From Rotaria sp. Silwood1 (Eukaryota > Rotifera > Eurotatoria > Philodinida > Philodinidae): 64,000 nucleotides of DNA. Where the stretch lies: assembly GCA_905250075.1 (NCBI GenBank), contig CAJNOP010000204.1:1-64000 (forward strand). Direction: 5' to 3'. The notes under the pieces were generated by a model. The model did no database searches, had not been told where the DNA came from, and saw only the letters and a program-made list of their open reading frames with translations. Numbering within the stretch: position 1 is the stretch's first letter; each line of letters starts with the position of its first letter. Of the stretch, positions 53,741-64,000 are shown piece by piece. A program made the position numbers and the translations under genes.

Positions 53741-55579
53741 GTTGGAATTCAGCACATACATAAGCATGTCATAATTTAATGATATCCCATCAATACCACA
53801 CAAGCTTAAAGTGTACGAACATGTATCATAGTCGGATATTACTTCCACTATTATATGTCATAATAAAGCCGTTTTGTAAGAGTCATAGTTGAGATCAGAG
53901 ATAAACCGATATGGGTGCGAATTTTAGATCGGTCGGTCTGCCAGTAGATGCTCATTTATTGGTCAGACTATTCTTTACTCGAACAAGTCGATGTTAATCG
54001 TTCTGTTTAAATATAATGGTTGCTCATCATTTGGAGCAAATATTTTAAGTGGGTGCTGCTTTTAGTGCTCTCTAGCCATGACTACCACCCTACTTTCAAT
54101 CTATTGATATGCACTAGAATTATCAATTGAACAGTATCATTATCTTTGAGCTTCATATCATGGTCATTTTTCGATCATTATTTTTTCACAACTACTCATT
54201 CAGAAGTCTAATGACGTAGCTATCACAAGAAAAAAATTTCATTCAGAAATCGATTCAAAATAACAGAAATTTGACCATCTTATTGAAACTTTCCATCAAG
54301 CAGTAGTTAGTCTTGATTTTGAGTGTATCGATAGCTCAAGTTGATCACGGTCAATTCATGTGAAAAATTTAGTAATATGTTACTATAGATCGAAAAGTAT
54401 CGGATGATATTTTCAGAATTGTAGTTCGACGTACAGACGTGATGGAGCAATCAGAAAAGTTCACAAAAGCAAAGTTTGCGGATTGATGGTATTGTATTAT
54501 TATGTAGTGAGCGTTGAGCTTAAGAAACTTGATATATATGGCTACAGTTAGAGCCAAAAAAACCAAAAATTAATTATTTGAACCGAAACGGTACAAGTAG
54601 TTAATGAAACAGAAGTTCTATAAGATCAGCAAAACGTTTTGAACCAAATACTTCGCTAATGCGAAGTACTTTGTGTCTAAATATAATATTTACCATCTGT
54701 GGAACAAGTATAACTGATATGCCATCTAAGCAAATGCTTGTTTACCGTTATACGTTCAAATGACTTATTTCCACTTTTTTTTATTCTAACCATACCTATA
54801 TATACGAAGTTTCTTAGGCTCAACACTCGCTATATAATACCATAATCCCATGAAATCGAAAACTGTACTAAAGTGAACTTTTCCGATGGTTCTATCATGT
54901 CTCTAAGTTGAGCTAGAATTCTGAGACTTTTATCGAATTTCTCAGTCCATATTTTCAAAAATTAAAACTCAAGTTTTTTATGAATGAATTCAACATTTAC
55001 TCCATGGTTTGAATCATACATTTTAGAAAGTAAAGTTACGACTTTGATTACAAAGTTTTTAACGATAAAGAAACCTCGATATCGCAAGATATGTCAAAGG
55101 AAATATTATATGAAAAAGATATGGTTACAATGGAGAATCCGTAAGTTTTTGTCAAAGCTTCTTTCACCAACATTACAACTAACATGCTAATTGGTTACTC
55201 ATCACAACGAAAGGTTTTCAAGTGTGATCTATCTTTTCGGTCAGCACTTTAGTTGTTAAATCGGTCAGAGTCGGTTGTGTAATGCTGTAACTTCGATTGA
55301 AACTTAAGAACTTTGAGATTGAGGTATGAATGTTATTTTGATCACATCTAGGCTAGTTCCAAAGCTTTTCCGAAATACATTAGAACAGCTCGAGCAGCAA
55401 GTGAAATAAGGTTTATAGACAGCCTAAAAGGTCTACAGATTCAGTCGAATTTAGAGAATTACTTTACTGGCTATGAACGATAAAATGGACACCGTCACAG
55501 TTGATAACCAATTTTGCACTAGAAACCCTTACCTCGTCAGCTCAACGTTAACATTGCTTTCGCTTTCTACTGTCCAAAA
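53741..55579. other. Intergenic, upstream of the type II membrane protein gene
   Basis: No supportable exon was found. A 68-codon plus-strand frame at 54984 and a minus-strand frame at 54369 lack features. Upstream exons or the promoter of the next gene may lie here. A short perfect hairpin (tacttcgc taat gcgaagta) is at about 54649. Confidence 0.35.
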
Positions 55580-58500
55580 ATGAATGATGCATCTTTCCTT
55601 TATCTTGATTTCAGAAGAAGACGTACGAAATGGATCGTCTGGGACATTGGAATGCTCATCAAGTTACTTTTAATTGGGCTTCTCATCGTGGTCATATATT
55701 TATTGATATTCGTATTTCTGAGAAACTTTAGTGAAAAGGCTGCAGCGAACTACAATATAGGTTTGTTGACTCTCTCTTACAGTTAAATAGTAGATCATGG
55801 CATTTGTTGAGCCAATATTGTGAAAGGTTTAAAAATAGTATAAGAGAATGGGATTAATGGGAAATTCAACTTTCTAGTAGCAGATACGTATAGTTAAGAG
55901 ATTTTGATAAGAAAAACGTACCATGTGTCTTTAAAAAAAGGATTGCCTTCAAGACGATTAAAAGCAATGCACTTGTTTAAAAAGAACTTTCATTGTTTCA
56001 AACCCATTTTTTCATTTTGTAGTTCAAAAATAATCAGCTATTAAGAAGAAGATTATATCTCAGTCAAATTCCAATATTAATCATCTTTTTATGAAGCTTC
56101 AATCAGAGAAAATTTCTTATTTAGACAATTGAACATTATTCATCATTCGAGCATTCTAGTAGTCTATAAAGATTCGAAAGAGACTAAATTGAAACTAATC
56201 AATATCATCATTCTCTTCCTTCGTTTCCTGTATAAAAAACGAAAGGTGATTCTCATTAGGGATCGTATTTTTTTCTGAATTTATGTTAAATTTAAATTCT
56301 TTCCAATTTAAAATAAATTAAAATCTTATCAAGTTAAATTTACTATAAATCTGAATTTGATGTAAAATAAACTTAAACTTATTGGTGGATGTAATAATTT
56401 TTTTTTAAATGGAAATTGAGTATCCATATTGTCACAACACATGACTTGAAACAAAAATAAATAAGAAATAAAACAACGAGGGTGTGTGTGTGGGTCTGCA
56501 TATGTGCGTGAGAGAGAAGACTCTCATACCCACACCCACATCCATCCACACCCACACCCTGAATATTGTATATCCCTAATATCATAATAAACTGAGCAAG
56601 AAAGCAGCATCATAGTTGCTTTCTTTACTAAGTGTAGTTGTGTCCATAAAAGAATAGAACGATAACCTTAAAGTTTGCTAAACTTTAGTGAGAAAGTATT
56701 TTTTTGTAGAAATGGTCTTTTCACGCATACTGTCTAGTATGATAATGATACAGAGAGGATTGAAAGCATTTTCCTTTTATTTAAAGTTTTATTTGATTTT
56801 CGTAAATCGAATTTTTTTGTATATCGATTATCTTCGAGCGAAGTTCTCAGAAAATGGTTAATTTTTTTTTGCAAAAATGTTCTGAGAAACGGCTATCTAT
56901 TTTGATCATTGACTTTATATTGTAGAATCTGGCGGAATGACGCAAAGCTTCTCGTCAAATTGGATGCCAAACAAAGACCAAAGTACGACAGTCATCAATG
57001 CTGATGAGATTGCTCGAAAAGTAATTGTATTTCAATTATCTATCATATAAGTCTAAACTAATTCATTTGAACAAAATTTTAGTTAGAAGCTGCCTATGGT
57101 ATCAAATCAGGTTCCATCTTTGTCAGTGCTATTGTGATCAGTAATGCTGAATCAAATGTCGATGATCGTCGTCGTCAATTTGAAAGAAAAAACCATGAAA
57201 TGTACGTCTTCATTTTTAGTGATGTTTTTTTTAATAATGCATATGTTCTCAATAACTCTTTAATTCTGTTTCAGATCTAACTGTGATCAGTTGGGACCTG
57301 ATCAATCAATGGTAGAAATGAACATTCATATAGTGTACCCAGAAAGCTGTGCCTTATATAAGTTTTGCAAAGACAATTTTGCCAATGCTATTCAAGCTCG
57401 TGTTTCTGCTTATACTTCGAGTATTTCACTGGAATTCAAATTTGATGACGGAAGCTCCAGTAAACTTATCTTGACAAGATGCAAAAAAAGCAATTCTTCA
57501 TCTTTAAGTTCTTTATTACGATTACGACGCGTTGTAGATGGCTCAGCAAAAGGTAATCAGCTTTATTCTTCGTAGGTTTTTCTGTGCGTTGAAACTAATA
57601 TTTTCGCGATTCAGTTTTGAGAACTTGAATGAGTAGGAAAGGTCAAAGAAATAAATATATCTACAATTTTGTTTTGAAATAATATTTAAATCTATAGTTT
57701 GATGCAAAATAATATTGCATAATTCAACTTCTGCTAGTTTCATAAGTCCAGTAATCGGCTATGCATATGTTCAAGTATCATACAAATGTCATCATAGTAC
57801 ACCATGTAACACTTAAAAAGCCATTGATGAAATATTATGAGATGTCATTCTCGACTTACTAGCGCTTAGACGAAATTTAGCCGCCATCAATTCGAACTAA
57901 ACTGCTTTGGTAAAGGCCTCTTTTTAGATTGAACTTAAATGTGAAAATGTTCACTGAGTAAACATGGTTATTCATTAGGTGAGCTGTTTATTTTCGGAGG
58001 ATTTTTCACTATTGGTCTTTTCCGTGAGAAATTGCTAATTATGAACTCAGAAATATCTATATGTTCCATGGAAAAGTGGCATCTTTCCGTTTTCATTTTA
58101 CTATGTTTGAATAATATTATAAAATATTCAACACAAAAAGCATTTAATTTTTTTTCATCATCTAGAAGATTTTGAATGGAATTGATTCAAAAACAATTCA
58201 TCAATAGCGTGCTGCGAAAGTCAGTAGTCTACATACCAGAGCGGCAATCAGTGTAACTTTTTCCGATCTCATTATTTTTACTGTTCTAAGTAGATAGACA
58301 GAACCAGATCGGCCGACATATTGGCATGAGTCATTCTTCATTTTGTTTTTTACCGTATAACTTTCGAATCAACTCCTCAAATAGTCACCGTTTCGTCCTA
58401 ATCACTATAGTTATGATGTAACAATTCGTTTTTTTTGTATTTCTTAATGGTAATTCTACACCAATCAATAGAGAAAGACTGAGCAAAGACCTCAGTTTGA

Positions 58501-61500
58501 GAAAAACAAAACAAATTCCTATAATCATTCATATGTCCAAAAGTTGAAGAAGACAGATGAAGTATATCAATGACAGCTTAAGCTCACAAAATAGTCAGCC
58601 GATACAGACTAAACGATAGAATATGTGTAGTTATAAAAAATACTTTAAGAAAACCTTCTGATTTCAAAATTATTTCGCTTTACAAGATGACAATATTATT
58701 AATCAATCGAAGATTGACTTAAGACAATCGATATATCAAAAAGACTATGACATGAAACTTTATTATACTGAAATTTTAAGGGCCACAAAATTGTACTATA
58801 AGGTTTCTTGAGTGAATCTCTAGAGTAGACTTTAACTAATGAATCTTTTTGACTTTCAGCTCTGATGTGCAACAACAGTCTGCATGATGAAGGTGAGACC
58901 GATGTTGATTGCGGAGGTTCATGCATTTCACAAAAAAAGAGGTGTAACAATGGTCAGAAGTGTAGAGTACCAGCTGATTGCAAAAGCATTGCCTGCTCAA
59001 ATGGTGTATGTGTTGGTAAGTATTCTATTCTGTCTAGAAATGTAATTATATTCGTCTTGTTTCCATAACTCCGATATGTAGCGACAGTATTGAAAACTTG
59101 TCAGTGCGGTCCCATGTGGACCCAAAGTGTGGAACTAACCAGCTGTGACTGTTATAAATGTGTGGTATATTGTCAGAGAGGTTAAAATACTCTATTTTAA
59201 AAAATGCCAAATGAATGAATAAATTACAGTGATAACAATTTTTATAGTTGATACGAGCACTCTGAAATATTATCATTTCGAGAATGTTTGCATTTTGAAT
59301 TCTTTTTCTACTACTTTATTTGAGTGTGAATGAACGAGGATTTTCTTTCACCACATTCAACATTCATACCCATATAAAACATCGACGTTTAAAAAAAACT
59401 TGTGCCCTATTTTGTCTTCCTGGTACCAGCACTATAACAGCAACCGCTCCCATTACATGTAGGCTATCATAGAAACACTCTTTAGAACTTGTATTATACA
59501 AAAATTATCTCTTGAGGGTTCTATTGCTGTTTTAAATGCAAACGATTTGTTCTGCAGAATGTTAGAGCTCTAATTTATGATTAGCTTCAGGCAAAGTAAT
59601 ATCGTTGATAACAGCAACTACAACTACGACAACAACCACTACAACTACGACAACAACCACTACAACTACGACAACAACCACTACAACTACGACAACAACC
59701 ACTACAACTACAACAACAACTACGACAACAACCACTACAACTACGACAACAACCACTACAACTACGACAACAACCACTACCACTACCTGTAAGTAATAGG
59801 CTAAGCAGTTAAATACTGCCTCCTAGAGCGGTTTAATTGAAACATTTGAATATTTGAAAACTGTTGAACTTCACAATGTATAAAGATTGTCTATATAAGT
59901 CAAAGCTGCACTCTAAGCATCTTGAAAAATGCAGAAACGTCTTTTCACAAAACGAAGCTTTTGTAATTATACACAGTTGAGAGAAAATGAAGTATTTGTA
60001 GTTCCTTGATTTTTTTTTCTCATTTTCGATGATTTTTAGTTTTTCAAAGTTCAAACGACTATTGTGTTTAAATGGACAATACTTTTCTACTAGGACATTA
60101 TGCAGATGTTGGACTAATAAAACAGATAGGTCTTAATAAGTCTGTAGATGAACCATCAAATAGTGTCCAGAACTCAAAGTGATCTTCCTTTAGGATAAGT
60201 AAAGCTCGAACAGAGTTCTTCAAATTCGATAGGATCGAGTTGGTTTCTAGAATTGACTAGTAAACTGTGAGTGAATTCTCTTCAATCAAAATGAAAAGTT
60301 TCTTTTCTTTATATAAGATTTGTATTGTCACACAACAACAGGAAATAGGAGAATAAATTGTAATTGAATGATTCTAAGCACTTCCTATCACTTTAAAAAA
60401 TAGCTCCTGAGAAAGTAAAATTTTCTGGATGTATAAATTCACTTTTTGAATAGGAGTGACCATATCACTTGATAGTAAATGATTCGATAGTCCGATAAAA
60501 GAACAAAAATATGAAATAGAAAATACAAAACAATCTCATAACACCATACAGATATTAGTTTAAAAAACGAATTACAGAATAACTCACAGACGCGTATGCA
60601 GATAGACTTTTTTGAAAATCAATTCTCGCAACTCGAAACTTTTGAGTTTTGCGAAAAAAATAAAAAAGTTGCGAAAATCGAGCTGACAATAAAGAAATCC
60701 GTCATATTCATATAGACAGCGAGAGAAAAAATGTGTTTCGGATAGATAGATAGACAGACAGAAAAATGAGTTATTTCCTAGTCTCCAGACCACTGAGACA
60801 CTTTAGCGAAAATATCAAATTAGTAATTATTTGAAAGTTTACTTTAGAGTATACATTCTGGAATCCAAACATTCATGCTGTCTGTCATGATCTGTGACGA
60901 AGAGATGAGTCTAAATTTCTCGCTATATTCTTTGAGCGCTTATTGCTAATCGTATTTCGAAAAATCACAGGATAACACGTCTGCTAATGCACAAAGTGAT
61001 AAGTTCAAAAGAAATGACTCCGGGCCAGATGTTGATCATCTGCTCTTGGGTGCCAATTTCTCTTGCATTTAACCTCCTTTAGTGTCATTCTTAATTCTTT
61101 TATCTTTTACACTTTCTGATACTGGTCGCTCTTGTCCACATAACATTATTCTTTAAATCAGAACTTGTCTGAATTGAGTTCTTACAATGATTTTATTACC
61201 ATCAACGATTGGTAAACACTATAAGAAGTTAGAGTGTTTCTTGTACATCCTCCATATGATGTCAATGATCGTTTCATGCAGCTGGTGAAACATTCTAGTT
61301 TCATATGGGGTATTTCAATCTTTGGTATCATAAATCACGCAAACCTATACCTTCACTGCTTAGAAGTGAGCAGTTCACAGTAGAACACACCACCGTTTAT
61401 TTGAACCGATAGATCAATATATGCAAACTGTATACGTCCGAATTCTAAACCTAGTCTATGTTGCATCTTGAAAATAGTGAGAACTTTCTATATGAAAGTT

Positions 61501-61660
61501 CAAAAGAGGGCTGAAATCGTTTAGTCAATATTCTACCAGAATACTGCGTAGGATAGAAGATTTTTAATTCAAGTATAACTCATCACATTCATTTAGCTAC
61601 TACCACGACAACAACTTCAATTAAAACGCTGTCTTGTACAATGTTTCCTTTCCTTCACTG
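55580..61660 (+). CDS. Type II membrane protein: Cys-rich DVDCGG domain and Thr-rich stalk
   Basis: Exons are inferred at 55580-55760, 56926-57020, 57083-57201, 57275-57552, 58860-59015, 59591-59788 and 61597-61660, all with GT-AG borders and matching phase. The N-terminus is basic (RRRRTKW), followed by a membrane anchor (MLIKLLLIGLLIVVIYLLIF), so the rest would be extracellular. An ectodomain follows (VINADEIARKLEAAYGIKSG, then SIFVSAIVISNAESNVDD) with paired Cys (NCDQLG, ESCALYKFC, TRCKK). Next is a compact Cys module, MCNNSLHDEGETDVDCGGSC ... CNNGQKC ... DCKSIACSNGVCV, of the N-ETDVDCGG-C type found in bacterial and protist surface proteins. A run of about 57 Thr then forms a mucin-like stalk. 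The last exon opens STTTTTTSIKTLSC; its end, and whether more domains follow, is uncertain. The start codon is also uncertain: tttcag lies just before RRR, so an upstream exon is possible. Introns 1, 4 and 6 exceed 1 kb. Confidence 0.65.
56479..56560. repeat. Telomere-like inverted element inside an intron (82 bp)
   Basis: Starts agggtgtgtgtgtgggtctg and ends catccatccacacccacacc plus ct. The 8 bp termini AGGGTGTG and CACACCCT are perfect inverted repeats around a short spacer (gtgagagagaagactctcat). It lies in the first intron of the type II membrane protein gene, so this copy sits inside an otherwise continuous gene. Confidence 0.65.
59620..59785 (+). repeat. 21 bp minisatellite coding for poly-Thr
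   Basis: About eight copies of a 21 bp unit (acaactacgacaacaaccac plus t), all ACN codons, encode the Thr stalk of the surrounding gene. The unit length is a multiple of three, so copy-number change alters only stalk length. Confidence 0.85.
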
Positions 61661-61999
61661 ATTAATATCGAGCAACTACTTCAAATTCTTTCGAATATTC
61701 GAATAGAATCTTTGTCTTGCCTGTACATGCATTATGCCATCATTGTTTGAAACAGCAGTTGTGGTGTTTTCTTGATGGTCATTTGTCTATTTGAACCAGT
61801 TTTTGATTGAAAATATCCAAGTATCTTCAGATCATGTGTCAAAGGATACTATATTTATATTTTACGATGCATCAATGGATACCTGAATGAACCGTTGCTT
61901 CATTGCATTCATGTTCTACATTTTAGTTGAGGGTATAGTTTCAGTCATACTATGCGCCTTTGATCTAGTCAATACGTGAACACAGCTGTTGTAGTGACC

Positions 62000-63600
62000 A
62001 TTTAGTTGGTATCTTTTTAGTGAACGTGTTTTTTCATTCAAATGAATTATTTGACCCGAACAAAATATTCGAACAGATCTATACTGTTTGATTCGATTCA
62101 TTTGTCAAGAGATCGTTGGTGATGTGATTGAATGACATACTTCGCTTCGAACTCGGTGAAATATTTAAACGTACTCCTCCTGGTTAGAATAATTTGTTTG
62201 TCAACAGCTCTTTGCTGATGTCATCGAGTTACACAATTTGCTTCGCATTGGAAGATATACTTGAACAGAATCTTGGTTATAACGATTCATTTATGAAGAG
62301 ATCTCCACTAATGCGATCGATCGACACACTTCTCTTGAAAATGAGTGACATACTTAAATGGGACGCTACTTAGAACAATTCATTTGTCAAGAGACCTTTG
62401 CTTGTATGATTGAGTTAGAAACTTCGCTTGAAAGTAAGCAATATACTTGATTTCCGTGCTAGTTAGAATAATTCATTTACTGTTTTCAATAATGATCGTT
62501 TGATTTTGTGCGAACTTTATTTAAAGTAAAAGTTATATTTGTACTGTGTCTTTGTTAGAAGTAATTATTTGACACGTATATTGTCATGCATTAGTCTACT
62601 GACATAATTCATTTTGAAGTGAGTGATGCATTCGTATGAAACGCTACTTATAACGATTCAATTGTCAACAATATTTTTTGAAGTGGCTGAGTGACATTCT
62701 TCGTTTCGAACTGAGCGACATACATGAATACAATTCTAATTATAGCGATTCATTTATCGAAAAATATTTTGCCAATGTGGTTTAGCAATACAATTCTTTA
62801 CAAAGTGAGTGATATAGTTGAACAGAATGATTATCAGGTTGATACTTTCACCATGTATCTTTCAACATTACATATACTATTTAGTATCTTAGTATGATGA
62901 TGACACATCTGAACAAAATTATTGTTCATGCTAATCATGAAAAAGGTTTCTCTGTAACCTAAGCTACGTGTGAATTTTATGCTTTTTGTCTCCTTATACT
63001 TGAATAAAACCTTGCTTATAACAATTTATATTTTAAGAGATCTTTACCCATGTGATTGAGTGATGCAAATCACTTTGAAATCAGTGGTATAGTTGAATGA
63101 AACCTTGCTTAGAACGATTCATTTACCAAGAAAATGGTACGGATGTGATCAAGAGGCACTTTTCCCTTCAAATTGGGCGATATATCTCAATGGCACCCTA
63201 GTTAGGACGATTCATTTGTTAAAAGATTTATGCTAATGTGATCATGTGATACACTTCGCTGTGGATGAGTAATATAATTGAATGAAACCTTAATTACGAC
63301 GATTCATGTACTCTGAGACCTTTACTGGTGTAATCAAGTGACACAGTTTACTTCAAAATGACTAGTATAATTAAATGGAATCCTCATTAGAACGATTCAT
63401 TTGTTTAATGATCTTCAGCAATGCGATGAAATGGCTTACTTTACTTCAAGCTGATAATCTACTTGAATAGCATTTTGTTCAGAATGATTCATTGGTCGAG
63501 GGATCCTTTGTTGCTATGATTAGCTGACAGCATTTGCTTCGAAATGAGTGATATACTTGAAGAGAATCGTTGTTGATGATAATTTTTTATCTCGTAGTAT
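62000..63600. repeat. Degenerate ~93 bp tandem satellite, at least 15 copies
   Basis: The motif aacgattcatttgtcaagag-atct-tgctaatgtgat-gagtgacaca-ttcgctt-gaa--gagtgatatacttgaa recurs. Copies start near 62093, 62188, 62280, 62375 and 62467, and near 63112, 63207, 63298, 63391 and 63481. Spacings are 90-95 bp, with similar but weaker copies between. No frame stays open through the array. Weaker copies may extend to 61900 and 63900. It begins just past the last exon recognised in the type II membrane protein gene and could lie in that gene's next intron. Confidence 0.75.
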
Positions 63601-64000
63601 CACATCATCTTAACTAATGTCAGGAGATAATCTAATGAGAATAAGATAGTTGAACAGAGTCATAATGAAAAAGATTCATATATCATGCGCACTCGGACAT
63701 GTTGTATACATTCATGTTCTATTATAAAATGAGTACAGTGCTTGAATAGTATCCTATTTGAAATTTTACACTTGGAATATAATGTTTGAACTTCAAGATC
63801 TATGAGATTTTTCCAACAAGAAAGAAGAATAGTTGAATAGATTCATATTTAGAATAATTCAATATATACTTGATCGCTATTCATGTGATATAATATCGTA
63901 CTACATTTTAGACCGAATAATGTATTCGACCAGCTTACTGAAATTGATACAAGTGTAGTTATTTCATTGCTATGTGCTTCTCAAAGTGCCGCAACGTGTT
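63601..64000. other. Decayed edge of the satellite
   Basis: Phrases such as aaaatgagtacagtgcttga and gaatagattcatatttagaa recall the 93 bp unit but are too diverged to count copies. No gene is seen to the window end. Confidence 0.35.

Noticed and set aside
59562-59796. Long poly-Val, Tyr/Asn-rich and poly-Thr frames over one minisatellite
   Set aside because: Three frames of the same 21 bp repeat are open because the repeat has no stops. Only the Thr frame joins neighbouring exons in phase.
62000-63600. Array of tRNA genes or repeated exons
   Set aside because: The 93 bp units have no cloverleaf, no A or B boxes and no continuous reading frame.

Overview
The window looks like a bdelloid rotifer genome, perhaps a Rotaria-type species. 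It is AT-rich and its genes carry many 45-65 bp GT-AG introns. The genes are animal (muscarinic-type receptor, six-EF-hand calumenin, neuronal calcium sensor, MetAP1D). They sit beside a glutathionylspermidine/trypanothione synthetase-type gene, a family reported in bdelloids as foreign-derived. Many interstitial tracts of TGTGGG, the repeat I recall as the bdelloid telomere repeat, are also present. No LTR retrovirus-like or Polinton-like element was recognised.

Layout. 1-8.7 kb is a patchwork: gene scraps (a kelch repeat, two F-box/LRR-type fragments, an unknown GC-rich reading frame) and one apparently whole GH3-domain gene, separated by G-then-C telomere-like tracts. 10.5-11 kb holds an EH-domain relic. 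13.3-16 kb holds mitochondrial-type methionine aminopeptidase, head to head with an unknown gene, then a FANCE-like helical protein. 17-21.3 kb is a six-exon calumenin/reticulocalbin gene with an ~880 bp inverted repeat in one intron. 23.3-25.6 kb is a four-exon muscarinic-like GPCR. 25.6-30.8 kb is essentially gene-free.

30.8-33.8 kb is a decayed DSTYK-type GTPase/kinase/RING gene. 34.2-36.0 kb is a single-exon glutathionylspermidine synthetase/amidase paralogue. Its amidase site is kept, its synthetase Mg/ATP site is replaced, and it ends in a possible CaaX box. 37.8-39.1 kb is a TIR-bounded element built of ATCGATT repeats, with an assembly gap inside. 42.4-43.4 kb is an eight-exon neuronal calcium sensor. 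43.85-44.2 kb is a small spliced secreted-peptide gene. 48.2-49.2 kb is a single-exon orphan GPCR. 51.8-52.1 kb is a small ORF with a homopolymer frameshift. 52.8-53.7 kb holds two foldback structures. 55.6-61.7 kb is a multi-exon type II membrane protein with a Cys-rich domain and a poly-Thr stalk. 62-63.6 kb is a ~93 bp tandem satellite.

The genes do not form a pathway. Several belong to calcium or ligand signalling (GPCRs, NCS, calumenin, secreted peptide), but this may be chance. Exon joins were worked out by hand from GT-AG sites and phase. Family assignments rest on recognised motifs, not on database searches.
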